From Mycolicibacterium sp. TY81 (GTDB taxonomy: Bacteria > Actinomycetota > Actinomycetes > Mycobacteriales > Mycobacteriaceae), in assembly GCF_018326285.1 (NCBI RefSeq), contig NZ_AP023362.1, positions 5,704,001-5,768,000 on the forward strand: a stretch of DNA of 64,000 bases. The letters are read 5' to 3'. The first letter of the stretch is position 1. The number at the start of each line of letters is the position of its first letter. The notes below the pieces were generated by a model. That model did not search any database. It was given only the letters and a program-made list of their open reading frames with translations, and was not told where the DNA came from. Position numbers and translations under genes: made by a program. Shown here in pieces: positions 17,252-25,363 of the stretch.

Positions 17252-17575
17252 TCAACGTGGCGCATCGGCTCGCTGGCCTCGACCATAAGTTCCTCCAGAT
17301 GAACGTCCCGAGCTGAACGCCTCACCATGCTGGCGCTCAACGGGTTTCACGGCTGAATCGGCGTTCACTGACGAGCTGAAGGTGAAGGCTGGCCCTCGGT
17401 CATAGACGGCGCTGCTCGCCGCCTCAGTCAAACGGTCTTGCTTGAAGCGGTGCTCAAGGAGCGACACACGTCGCCCCTGGTGCTGTTGTAGACGGATCAA
17501 GGCACGATATAGCTGTTGAAGTGTACGTTCGATGCTACAAGCGATGATGTGTACAACAGAAAAAAGTAGCGAAAG
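17252..17575 (-). pseudogene. Possible 3' remnant of an unknown gene cut at the pstA junction
   Basis: The minus-strand frame reads SIERTLQQLYRALIRL, then SLLEHRFKQDRLTEAASSAV, then SVNADSAVKPVERQHG, with protein-like composition but no start codon before the sequence turns into pstA near 17576. It overlaps the start of the interrupted gene downstream by 35 bp. It could be the tail of a gene truncated when the island joined pstA, or non-coding. Confidence 0.3.
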
Positions 17576-17576
17576 A

Positions 17577-17867
17577 ATGTCGGGCATCGTCACGGGCGTC
17601 ATGCTGTCGCTGGCCCGCGTCATGGGTGAGACGGCCCCGCTGCTGGTCCTGGTGGGCTACGCACAGGCCATGAACTTCGACATGTTCGGCGGCTTCATGG
17701 GTTCGCTGCCGGGCATGATGTACGACCAGATCGGCGCCGGTGCCGGCGCCAACGAGGTCCCCACCGACCGGATGTGGGGAGCGGCACTGACCCTGGTGCT
17801 GCTGATCGCGCTGCTGAACGTGGCGGCGCGGTTGGGCGCCAAGTTCTTTGCCCCGAAGAAAGTTTGA
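17577..17867 (+). pseudogene. pstA: pstA, C-terminal third only (5'-truncated)
   Basis: From codon 17580 the sequence reads SGIVTGVMLSLARVMGETAP, LLVLVGYAQAMNFDMFGG and WGAALTLVLLIALLNVAARL, the last two membrane helices of a PstA permease. About 95 of an expected 300 or so residues remain; upstream sequence is unrelated. The EAA loop that contacts PstB is missing, so it cannot work. It lies 15 bp before the second pstB and may now serve only as that gene's leader. Confidence 0.85.
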
Positions 17868-17882
17868 GCAGGAGTACCGTCA

Positions 17883-18659
17883 ATGGCCAAGCGTCTGGAT
17901 CTCAAAGATCTCAACATCTACTACGGCTCGTTCCACGCCGTGCAGAGCGTCAGCCTGTCGGTGGAGCCGCGCAGCGTGACGGCGTTCATCGGGCCGTCGG
18001 GCTGCGGTAAGTCGACGGTGCTGCGCACCCTCAACCGCATGCACGAGGTCATCCCCGGCGCCCGCGCCACCGGATCGGTGCTGCTCGACGGTGACGACAT
18101 CTACGCCCCCGGCGTGGACCCCGTCGGCGTGCGCAAGACCATCGGCATGGTGTTCCAGCGCCCGAACCCGTTCCCCACCATGTCCATTCGCGACAACGTG
18201 GTGGCCGGGCTGAAGCTGCAGGGCGTGCGCAACAAGAAGACGCTCGACGAGGTCGCCGAGCGGTCGCTCAAGGGCGCCAACCTGTGGAACGAGGTCAAGG
18301 ACCGCCTCGACAAGCCCGGTGGTGGTCTCTCCGGTGGTCAGCAGCAGCGTCTGTGCATCGCCCGCGCCATCGCGGTGCAGCCCGACGTGCTCCTGATGGA
18401 CGAGCCGTGCTCGGCGCTGGACCCGATCTCGACGCTCGCCATCGAGGACCTGATCGCAGAACTGAAGCAGGACTTCACAATTGTGATCGTCACGCACAAC
18501 ATGCAGCAGGCAGCGCGTGTCAGCGACCAGACCGCGTTCTTCAATCTCGAGGCCACCGGCAAGCCCGGCCAGCTGATCGAGATCGACGACACCGAGAAGA
18601 TCTTCTCCAACCCGTCCAAGAAAGCCACCGAGGACTACATCTCCGGCCGCTTCGGTTAG
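17883..18659 (+). CDS. pstB: Phosphate ABC transporter ATP-binding protein PstB/PhoT (copy 2)
   Basis: This 258-residue ATPase has all motifs intact: [34 protein letters not shown] and [11 protein letters not shown]. It is about 91% identical by hand count to PstB copy 1. Its downstream neighbours (phoU, LCP, dus, desA1) match the phoT locus of mycobacteria, so this is the backbone copy. With its own pstA truncated and no pstC in the window, it may depend on a promoter within the island junction and on permeases of the other Pst system. Confidence 0.95.
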   Translation: MAKRLDLKDLNIYYGSFHAVQSVSLSVEPRSVTAFIGPSGCGKSTVLRTLNRMHEVIPGARATGSVLLDGDDIYAPGVDPVGVRKTIGMVFQRPNPFPTMSIRDNVVAGLKLQGVRNKKTLDEVAERSLKGANLWNEVKDRLDKPGGGLSGGQQQRLCIARAIAVQPDVLLMDEPCSALDPISTLAIEDLIAELKQDFTIVIVTHNMQQAARVSDQTAFFNLEATGKPGQLIEIDDTEKIFSNPSKKATEDYISGRFG

Positions 18660-18701
18660 GTCGCCCGCGGATATGCGCGGGGGTTCGCGGTCACTTTCTC
18701 T

Positions 18702-18762
18702 CGCGAGCAGACGTAAAACTGTCGTTTTTGGTTGAAACTTGACAGTTTTGCGTCTGTTCGCG
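18702..18762. repeat. Long palindrome, left copy flanking the DUF559 gene
   Basis: The 22-bp arm starting CGCGAGCAGACGTAAAACTG pairs with 18741-18762 around a 17-nt loop, with two mismatched or G-T positions. The left arm is identical to that of the palindrome at 19708-19768. It ends 8 bp after the DUF559 stop and may also end pstB transcription. Confidence 0.8.
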
Positions 18763-18769
18763 CAGGAAC

Positions 18770-19642
18770 TCATGCCGCGCGATCAAAGTGACGTCTGATT
18801 CTTGTGCACAGCTCGACCGGGTATTGCCTGATGTCGTCGACGACAGCCGGAACGCTGGTCCAGCTCATTTCCTGTAGCCGTGCCGTCTTGATGCGATCAT
18901 GTTTGACCGCAGCGGGATTCGAGTGCCATTCCATACTGTCGTACTCAGCTGCCACGCGGTATTCGGGCCAGGCGAAATCGAGTCGCCATAGTTGACCGTG
19001 GAGATCGCGTACCTCGTACTGCAATTCGGGAGTCGGAAGCTGCCATTCGATGAAGACCAACCGCATCTCGGATTCCATTGGAGACTCGGCTCGCGCGTCA
19101 GCCAGTGGCAGCAGCTCCCGGACATTGACCACGCCGCGACGGCCACGTTGTTCCTCAAGGGCCTGCAGCAGTTCCGCCCTGCTGCAGGTGCCGCTGCGGA
19201 GAGCGGCATCCAATACCGCCAGCACCCGCGGACGTTTCAGTGTCCGGGCGACTTCTATCGCTGTCCATGCGGGCGCGGTGGCGAGTCGGCCGTCAAGTTT
19301 CTTGAGCGGCGCGCCAATTCGCTGGTGCACGATGAGGTCGAGCGAAGTCCGTATGCGCACGCCCGGGTCGAGGATGTGGGTGCGATCGTCCTGTTCGGTA
19401 TCGAAGCCGTACATCGCGGCAGCAGTATTCATACAGGCGACGATGGGGACGTCGGACAGCAGGTCCAGTGCTCTGAGCCGGCTTGTCGTGTCTGGAGGCC
19501 GCGCGGAGTAGACGCCGTGGCACACCCGGAAGACTTCTCCCTCCCGGACTCTGCGTGCGAGTGCCCGATCGGTCATCGTCGCGAGCAACTGCTGTGCTGT
19601 CGCAACGCCGTTGTGGACGGCGAATACGTCTTCGAGCGTCAT
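18770..19642 (-). CDS. DUF559/Vsr-like protein with AbiEi-type N-terminus
   Basis: This 290-residue protein has an N-terminal winged-helix-like region resembling AbiEi-family antitoxins (MTLEDVFAVHNGVATAQQL, RRVREGEVFRVCHGVYSA) and a C-terminal DUF559 endonuclease-like fold with ESPMESEMRLVFIEW, WRLDFAWPEYRVAAEYDSME and HDRIKTARLQEMSW. These supply the E-x-D-E-like residues of the Vsr-type nuclease fold. Such genes are common and multicopy in mycobacteria. It sits exactly between two long palindromes of the same sequence. ATG 19642 removes 13 poorly supported residues. Confidence 0.75.
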   Translation of the reverse strand: MTLEDVFAVHNGVATAQQLLATMTDRALARRVREGEVFRVCHGVYSARPPDTTSRLRALDLLSDVPIVACMNTAAAMYGFDTEQDDRTHILDPGVRIRTSLDLIVHQRIGAPLKKLDGRLATAPAWTAIEVARTLKRPRVLAVLDAALRSGTCSRAELLQALEEQRGRRGVVNVRELLPLADARAESPMESEMRLVFIEWQLPTPELQYEVRDLHGQLWRLDFAWPEYRVAAEYDSMEWHSNPAAVKHDRIKTARLQEMSWTSVPAVVDDIRQYPVELCTRIRRHFDRAA

Positions 19643-19707
19643 GCGTCGATGGTGGCGGCCGCATCCCATCGCCGCCAGCATCCGGCCTCCAGCCCTGTGG
19701 ATAACTC

Positions 19708-19768
19708 CGCGAGCAGACGTAAAACTGTCATTTTTCGCTCGAAAACGACAGTTTTGCGTCTGCTCGCG
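19708..19768. repeat. Long palindrome, right copy flanking the DUF559 gene
   Basis: A 22-bp arm identical to the left copy's arm pairs with 19747-19768 with a single G-T position. The inner part extends pairing (TTTTCG/CGAAAA). It lies 65 bp upstream of the DUF559 start and 23 bp past the quinone reductase stop. Confidence 0.8.
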
Positions 19769-19791
19769 AGGGGAGGTGACCCAACTGCGTC

Positions 19792-20766
19792 CTACGGCGT
19801 GATGACGACGCGGGTGCCGGAGGGTTCCTTTGCCGCCCAGACGTTTTCGATGTCGGCGAGGGGACGGGCGGCGGTGGTCAGCTGCAGCTCACCGGCGTCG
19901 AGCATCGCGAACATCCGGGGCAGGCCTTCGGTGCGGGCGCGCTGCAGGGCCTCGGGCGGGACGCTGCCGATGCCCACGCCTTGAAGCGTGATGCCCGTGC
20001 TGCGCAACGTCGCGGCGTCGACGCTGATGCTCGCGCCGGTCATCGAACCGACCTGGATGAAGCGCGTGGCGTGGAAATGGGTCGACGGATGCGCGGCGGC
20101 CAGGGCGGTCAGCGTCTGCTCCGCGGGTGTGCCCCACAGGTAGTCGATGACGGCGTCGAACGGCCGCGCCGAGTGTTGGGCCACAACGCTTTCCGCGAGA
20201 TCGTCGGTGCCGAGCGCGATGACGTCGTCGGCTCCGACGGTGCGGAGCCACTCCAGCCGTTCGGGGTTGCGGCCGGCCACCACAACGCGTCCCGCCCCGA
20301 AGACGAACTTGGCCAACTGCACTGCCACTGATCCCGTGACGCCGGTGGCGCCGAGGACCAGCACGTGGTCGCCGGGTTTGGTCTGGGCCGCGTAGTCCAG
20401 GCTCATCCACGCCGACATGCCGGGGTTGGGCACCGCCGCCGCGGTCACCGAGTCGACGTGCTCGGGCACCGGGACGGCGCCGGCCGGGACGACGAGGGTG
20501 CGTTCGGCCATCAGCCCGTACGGGGCGAGCGATCCGGTGTACACCCGTGAGCCGTCGTCGAGGCGGGCGACGCCGTCGACCCCGGCGATGGCGGGGAGCT
20601 GAACCTCCTTGCTGCTGTAGTGCTTTCCCATGATGACCATGCGACTGAGGTTGGTCAGCGCCGACGCCTCAACGGTGGCGACGACGGCGCCGTCGCGCGG
20701 CTGGGGCTCGGGGAAATCCAGGTACCGGGGCTGCTGGCCCCACTCGTGCACGACCGCTGCCTTCAT
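19792..20766 (-). CDS. Zinc-independent quinone oxidoreductase-like MDR protein
   Basis: This 324-residue medium-chain reductase has an N-terminal GroES-like domain (MKAAVVHEWGQQPRYLDF) and a nucleotide-binding motif HVLVLGATGVTGSVAVQLAK. Catalytic zinc-ligand cysteines are absent, as in quinone reductases and acrylyl-CoA-type enzymes. ATG 20766 is preferred over an upstream extension that would run across the divergent operator. It is divergent from marR, which probably represses it in response to an electrophile or quinone-like ligand. Confidence 0.85.
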   Translation of the reverse strand: MKAAVVHEWGQQPRYLDFPEPQPRDGAVVATVEASALTNLSRMVIMGKHYSSKEVQLPAIAGVDGVARLDDGSRVYTGSLAPYGLMAERTLVVPAGAVPVPEHVDSVTAAAVPNPGMSAWMSLDYAAQTKPGDHVLVLGATGVTGSVAVQLAKFVFGAGRVVVAGRNPERLEWLRTVGADDVIALGTDDLAESVVAQHSARPFDAVIDYLWGTPAEQTLTALAAAHPSTHFHATRFIQVGSMTGASISVDAATLRSTGITLQGVGIGSVPPEALQRARTEGLPRMFAMLDAGELQLTTAARPLADIENVWAAKEPSGTRVVITP

Positions 20767-20788
20767 GTGCGCTCCTCGACTCAGAATA

Positions 20789-20852
20789 TGGTTTCTGTGG
20801 AAACTATATGCCGATGGCTCGCCGGATGGCAAGATGGTTTCCATGAAAACCA
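20789..20852. promoter_or_regulatory. Two MarR operator palindromes in the divergent promoter
   Basis: Two matching inverted repeats occur: TGGTTTC-N4-GAAACTA at 20789-20806 and TGGTTTCCATGAAAACCA at 20835-20852. The second covers the marR start codon (20843), so repressor bound there would block its own expression; the first lies between the genes and can control the reductase. Confidence 0.65.
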
Positions 20853-21355
20853 AATCCGCGCTGATCGCCGACATCAGTGCGTTGGTCGGCGCGGTGGGGG
20901 ACAAGTTCGACACCGACGAGGTTGATGCCGAGCGCGACTACCTCGCCGCGCACTGCCCGCCGCGGCTGGAACGCACCGTGCGTGAGCTGCCCACCCTGGG
21001 CCTGCATCTGCTGGCGGAGCTCGCTGACGGCCCGATCAGTGTGGTGGGCCTGGCCGCCCGCGCCGGGCAGCTCAAGGGCACGGTGTCGAAGCACGTCCAA
21101 AGACTCGTCGACGCCGGGCTCGTGACCCGCACACCGGTGCCGGGCAACCGCAAAGAGCTGCAGCTGACCCCCACCGCGGATGGAAAACGCCTCATCGAGG
21201 TACACCAGCGCATGCACGACGAGATGGACGCCGGCCGGCACGACTTCCTGTCGCGCTACACCGCCGCGGAACTGTCGGTGCTGGAGAAGATGCTGCAGGA
21301 CCTGCTGGCCGCCGGCCGCGACGGCGTGCGGCTGGTACCCGCCGAACGGGCCTAG
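20843..21355 (+). CDS. MarR-family transcriptional regulator
   Basis: This 170-residue winged-helix protein has [20 protein letters not shown] as its helix-turn-helix and a wing with [21 protein letters not shown], typical of MarR. ATG 20843 is chosen because the domain begins soon after it; the open frame upstream is the promoter. It probably represses itself and the divergent quinone reductase. Its stop overlaps the convergent phoU stop by 3 bp. Confidence 0.85.
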   Translation: MKTKSALIADISALVGAVGDKFDTDEVDAERDYLAAHCPPRLERTVRELPTLGLHLLAELADGPISVVGLAARAGQLKGTVSKHVQRLVDAGLVTRTPVPGNRKELQLTPTADGKRLIEVHQRMHDEMDAGRHDFLSRYTAAELSVLEKMLQDLLAAGRDGVRLVPAERA

Positions 21356-22020
21356 CTGATGGTGGGCAGGCCGTCGTCGTCGGAGAACCGGCCGGTGACC
21401 TGGAAGATCACCCGCCGCGCGACCTCGACGGCGTGGTCGGCGAAGCGCTCGTAGAAGCGGCTGAGCAGCGTCACGTCGACCGCCGCGGTCACGCCGTGCT
21501 TCCACTCGCGGTCCATCATCACGCTGAACAGATGACGGTGCAGGTCATCCATCGCGTCGTCTTCTTCCTGGATGCGGGCCGCGCGCTCCGGGTCCCGGGT
21601 GAGCAGCACCTCTTGCGCGGTGTTGCCCAATTCGACTGCGAGGCGGCCCATTTCGGCGAAGTAGCCGTTGACCTCCTCGGGCAGCGCGTGCTGCGGGTGC
21701 CGGCGGCGGGCGATCTTGGCGACGTGGAGCGCCAGCGCACCCATGCGGTCGACGTCGGCGACGATCTGGATGGACCCGACGACGGACCGCAGGTCACCGG
21801 CGACGGGGGACTGCAGGGCCAGCAGGACGAAGGCCTGTTCCTCGGCCTGCGCGCTCAGGGCGGAGATGTGCTCGTGGTCGGAGATGACCTGCTCGGCCAG
21901 CACCAGATCGGCCTGCAACAGGGCCTGGGTCGCGCGCTCCATGGCAACGCCGGCCAGGCCGCACATCTCTCCGAGGCGGTTGGTCAGGCCTTCAAGCTGC
22001 TCGTGGTACGCGGTACGCAT
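21352..22020 (-). CDS. phoU: Phosphate signalling regulator PhoU/PhoY
   Basis: This 222-residue all-helical protein contains two PhoU repeats. The first has [20 protein letters not shown] and [19 protein letters not shown]; the second has [12 protein letters not shown] and [20 protein letters not shown]. The E/DxxxD motifs bind metal clusters and inhibit the PhoR-type kinase when phosphate is plentiful. Position between pstB and the LCP gene matches phoY2. It is separated from pstB here by the DUF559 and MarR insertions. Confidence 0.93.
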   Translation of the reverse strand: MRTAYHEQLEGLTNRLGEMCGLAGVAMERATQALLQADLVLAEQVISDHEHISALSAQAEEQAFVLLALQSPVAGDLRSVVGSIQIVADVDRMGALALHVAKIARRRHPQHALPEEVNGYFAEMGRLAVELGNTAQEVLLTRDPERAARIQEEDDAMDDLHRHLFSVMMDREWKHGVTAAVDVTLLSRFYERFADHAVEVARRVIFQVTGRFSDDDGLPTIS

Positions 22021-22098
22021 GGGCTCCAGACTACTTTCTGGCCCTTGGACATGCCGTGATCTGGCAATGAACGGCCGGTGAATGGGACAGGTCAGATG

Positions 22099-24198
22099 CT
22101 ATTTGCAGGTGGTGTCGGCCGCGTTGGTGATGCTGAGGTCTTCCGGCAGCTTGGTCGGCTCACCCGACAGGCTGCCATGGGTCACCCGCATCTGGGCGGC
22201 TGAACCGCTGGCGGCCGGGGTTCCCACCGCGGTGAAATCGGTCCCGAGCACCACGCGCACCACGTCTCCCAGGCCCGACACCCGCTCGACGTGGGCATTG
22301 GGCAACGTGGACGCCACGGTCGCGGCGGCCTGTTCGTGCCCTGCCGAGTAGAACACCGTCGTCGACGTCACCTGGCCCTGGTAGTCGTCCGGCGAGTTGA
22401 CCGTGAAGCCGTGCTGCTCGAGTTCCTTGGTCGCCGTCGCGGCCAGGCCGTCCTGCCCGGTCGAGTTGGACACCCGGACCGTCACCTGGCTCGGGTCGGT
22501 CGTCGTGGTGTTGACCTCTTCGCCGTCCGGGGTGGCCGCGGTGCTGCTGGGGGCAGCCGACGTGGCGGGGACCGGGGTGTTGTCGGAGTTGCGTTCCTCG
22601 GGCAGCGGTTCGTCGTTGATGATCGCGTCGAACAGCGCGCGCATGTCGTCGACCCGCGGCGGTTCGTTGCCCTCGGAGTCGGTGACGCCGGTGGGCACGG
22701 TGACGAAGGTGACGCGGCCGGCGCTGACGCCCTGGATGGACTGGCCGAGCTGCACCAGGTCCTTGGTGGTGACGTTGTCGACCGAGGAGTCGTTGATGAA
22801 CAGGTTGACGACGTTGTTGAGCTTGCCGATGTTGAAGAACGTGTCCTTGGAGATCATCGACCGCAGCAGGGAGGACAGGAACATCTGCTGGCGCTTGATG
22901 CGGCCGTAGTCACCGTTGACCTCGGTGGTGACCTGGCGGGCGCGCACGTACTGCAGCGCGGTGTGACCGTCGATGACCTGGCGGCCGGAGTGCTCCAGCA
23001 CGGTGCCCAGTTCGTAGTCCTCGAGCGGTGTGCTGCTGCAGACCTCGACGCCGCCGACGGCGTCCACGAGTTTGGAGAAGCCGGCGAAATCGACTGCCAT
23101 GAACCGGTTCACCGACAGGCCGGACAGCTTCTGGATCACCTTCACCAGGCACTTCGGCCCACCGAACGAGTAGGCCGAATTCAGCTTGGTCTCGGTGTAA
23201 ACCTGGTCGGGCCCATAGCTTTTCGTGTCTTCGTCATAGATGGGCCCGTAGCCGCCGGTCTTCGGATCCCAGGCTTCGCACTGTGTCGACTTGATGGCCA
23301 GGTCGCGCGGGAACGACACCGCCACAACACGTTTGCGGTTCGCCGGGATGTTCACCAGCATGATCGTGTCGGAGCGGGTGCCGCCCGCGTCTTCGGTGGT
23401 GCCGGCACCCATGTCGGCGTTCTGGCCGTAGCGGCTGTCCACGCCGACGATCAGGAAGTTCTCGTCGCCGAACTGCGCGTTGGGGTCGATGATGTCGCGG
23501 GAGTTGAGGTCCAGCGCCGAGACCCGGTTCATGTTGTTGTTCTTGATGTTTTGCCACTGCCAGGCGGCGCCGGTCATCGACAGCGCGATGACGGCCGCCA
23601 ACGCCATGAGGATGCGACCGGCAACCGCGAACCGGTGGCGGGTGTGGTGATCGACCGGTGGGGGCGCGTCGATGTGCGCCGGCCGCTCGGGATGGTCGAT
23701 GTAGTTCCGGACGTCCGTGCGCACCACGGCCCGCGGCCGTTCGGGCAGCGCGTCGGGGTCGGCCAGCGGCGCGCCGAAAACCTCTGTGACGGGCTCGGAT
23801 TCGACTCGACGGCGAGCGGTGCGCGCCGGCTCCTCGGCCGCTGGCGGGGCGACGGGCTCGAGCTTCGGCGCGTTCCGTGGCGCCGGCGCCGGCTTCGGCG
23901 CGGGCCGCTGGGGCTTCGGTGGCTCGGGTGGTGCGGGTGCCTCGATGACAGGTGCTGACGGGACCGCGCCGCCCGAGAGCCGGGCGATGAGTTCGGCGAC
24001 GGTGACGCCACCGCCGCCGTGGCTACCGGTTTCCTCGTCGTCCGCGCTCTCGTCGTCCGGCTGGCTCTGCAGGCGACCGGCCCGTTCCCACGGCGCCCGG
24101 ACGGGGCCCGCGGCCCGCGTCGTACGGGTTACCCAGGGGTTGTCGCCGGCAGCATCGCCGTCACCCTCACCGGGGGTGGTCCGGTCGCGGTCGCTCAC
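22099..24198 (-). CDS. LytR-CpsA-Psr (LCP) family cell-wall ligase
   Basis: This 699-residue protein has a Pro-rich cytoplasmic N-terminus, one membrane helix at about 191-213, an LCP catalytic domain (about 247-440) with DSRYGQNADMG, RSDTIMLVNIPANRKRV and the SFPRDL loop that binds polyprenyl pyrophosphate, and a LytR_C domain (about 580-665). LCP enzymes of mycobacteria attach arabinogalactan to peptidoglycan. The location next to phoU and dus corresponds to M. tuberculosis Rv0822c. It starts 2 bp after the dus stop. Confidence 0.93.
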   Translation of the reverse strand: MSDRDRTTPGEGDGDAAGDNPWVTRTTRAAGPVRAPWERAGRLQSQPDDESADDEETGSHGGGGVTVAELIARLSGGAVPSAPVIEAPAPPEPPKPQRPAPKPAPAPRNAPKLEPVAPPAAEEPARTARRRVESEPVTEVFGAPLADPDALPERPRAVVRTDVRNYIDHPERPAHIDAPPPVDHHTRHRFAVAGRILMALAAVIALSMTGAAWQWQNIKNNNMNRVSALDLNSRDIIDPNAQFGDENFLIVGVDSRYGQNADMGAGTTEDAGGTRSDTIMLVNIPANRKRVVAVSFPRDLAIKSTQCEAWDPKTGGYGPIYDEDTKSYGPDQVYTETKLNSAYSFGGPKCLVKVIQKLSGLSVNRFMAVDFAGFSKLVDAVGGVEVCSSTPLEDYELGTVLEHSGRQVIDGHTALQYVRARQVTTEVNGDYGRIKRQQMFLSSLLRSMISKDTFFNIGKLNNVVNLFINDSSVDNVTTKDLVQLGQSIQGVSAGRVTFVTVPTGVTDSEGNEPPRVDDMRALFDAIINDEPLPEERNSDNTPVPATSAAPSSTAATPDGEEVNTTTTDPSQVTVRVSNSTGQDGLAATATKELEQHGFTVNSPDDYQGQVTSTTVFYSAGHEQAAATVASTLPNAHVERVSGLGDVVRVVLGTDFTAVGTPAASGSAAQMRVTHGSLSGEPTKLPEDLSITNAADTTCK

Positions 24199-24200
24199 GT

Positions 24201-25313
24201 TTACCCGCCGGAGTTGACCATGTCGGCGCCGAACGGCACCGTGCAGTCGTCGGGGTCGTCCAGCCAGCCTTCGGGCAGCACCACGGAACCCGGCGACCCC
24301 TGCCGGCCTCGTGGGCCCTCTGCGCAGTCCGGGAACGGCACATCGGAATCCAGTTGGGTGAGCAGCTCGTCGAGTTCGGCCAGGGTTTTCACCAGGGCCA
24401 GTGCGCGACGCAGCTCAGCGCCGGCGGGCAGCCCGTGCAGGTACCAGGCGACGTGCTTGCGGATGTCGCGCATGCCCTTGTCCTCGCCGAAATGATCGGC
24501 GAGCAGCTGGCCGTGCCGGCGGATGATGTCCCCGATCTCGCCGAGCGTCGGCGGGGTGGGGCGGGGCTGGCCGTTGAAGGCGGCCGACAGTTCGGCGAAC
24601 AGCCAGGGCCGGCCCAGGCAGCCGCGGCCGATGACGACGCCGTCGCAGCCGGTCTCGGCCATCATCCGCAGTGCGTCGTCGGCGTCGAAGATGTCGCCGT
24701 TACCGAGCACCGGGATGCCGGTGACGTGCGCTTTCAATGCGGCGATCTGGTCCCAGTCGGCGGTGCCGGAGTAGCGCTGCGCGGCGGTGCGGGCATGCAG
24801 TGCGACTGCCGCGGCACCTTCCTCGGCGGCGATCCGGCCGGCATCGAGGTGCGTGTGGTGGGCGTCGTCGATCCCGATCCGGAACTTCACGGTGACGGGA
24901 ATGTCGGTGCCTTCGGTCGCGCGGACGGCTGCCGCCACGATCTGGCCGAACAGCTTGCGTTTGTAGGGCAGGGCCGAACCACCGCCGCGGCGCGTGACCT
25001 TGGGCACCGGGCAGCCGAAGTTCATGTCGATGTGGTCGGCCATGTTCTCGTCGACGATCATCTTGGCCGCAGCGTACGTGGTCGCCGGGTCGACGGTATA
25101 GAGCTGCAGGGAGCGGGGCGATTCCTCGGGCGCGAACGTCGTCATGTGCAGCGTGGCGGCGTTGCGCTCGACGAGGGCCCGCGCGGTGACCATTTCGCAG
25201 ACGTACAGGCCGCTCACGGTGCCCACGCGGGCGAGCTCCTGCTCGCGGCACAGGGTGCGGAAGGCGACGTTCGTCACACCGGCCATCGGCGCGAGGACGA
25301 CCGGAGAACGCAA
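24201..25313 (-). CDS. dusB: tRNA-dihydrouridine synthase (DusB family)
   Basis: This FMN enzyme reduces specific tRNA uridines. It starts SPVVLAPMAGVTNVAFR (FMN-binding loop), has MNFGCPVPKVTRRGGGSAL with the catalytic Cys, HARTAAQRYSGTADW, and GNGDIFDADDALRMMAETGCDGVVIGRG. Residues LRIGPISL, normally part of Dus proteins, are encoded just upstream of TTG 25313 with no ATG, GTG or TTG in that frame, so the real start may be non-canonical. It sits between desA1 and the LCP gene, as in M. tuberculosis. Confidence 0.9.
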   Translation of the reverse strand: MRSPVVLAPMAGVTNVAFRTLCREQELARVGTVSGLYVCEMVTARALVERNAATLHMTTFAPEESPRSLQLYTVDPATTYAAAKMIVDENMADHIDMNFGCPVPKVTRRGGGSALPYKRKLFGQIVAAAVRATEGTDIPVTVKFRIGIDDAHHTHLDAGRIAAEEGAAAVALHARTAAQRYSGTADWDQIAALKAHVTGIPVLGNGDIFDADDALRMMAETGCDGVVIGRGCLGRPWLFAELSAAFNGQPRPTPPTLGEIGDIIRRHGQLLADHFGEDKGMRDIRKHVAWYLHGLPAGAELRRALALVKTLAELDELLTQLDSDVPFPDCAEGPRGRQGSPGSVVLPEGWLDDPDDCTVPFGADMVNSGG

Positions 25314-25319
25314 CGAGAT

Positions 25320-25345
25320 CGGCCCGATCCGAAGGGATCGGGCCG
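25320..25345 (-). terminator. Perfect 11-bp hairpin between desA1 and dus
   Basis: CGGCCCGATCC and GGATCGGGCCG pair around a 4-nt loop, 19 bp after the desA1 stop. There is no obvious T-run. It overlaps the codons that look like the conserved Dus N-terminus, so it may be a desA1 terminator, an attenuator controlling dus, or simply coding sequence. Confidence 0.5.
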
Positions 25346-25363
25346 TCTCGTTGACAGCTTCGG

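Larger units (their letters stand above)
14320..17286 (-). pseudogene. Small unknown gene split by the IS3-family insertion
   Basis: The minus-strand gene starts at ATG 17286 with an upstream GGAGGA site, reads to ...RQLATDLTE at the right IS end, and resumes at the left end as SSLGDWALTILANIARL through MGGLLPDEERREALGHNE and TAG-type stop at 14320. Removing the element and one ATT target copy restores a single uninterrupted frame of about 118 residues across the junction. I do not recognise the family. The restored product is mostly helical. The intact frame on both sides indicates a recent insertion. Confidence 0.6.

Noticed and set aside
22291-23958. A 555-codon plus-strand frame across the LCP gene
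   Set aside because: Antisense to a clear LCP protein; composition (Arg/Gly/Val-rich without domains) is typical of shadow frames in high-GC DNA.
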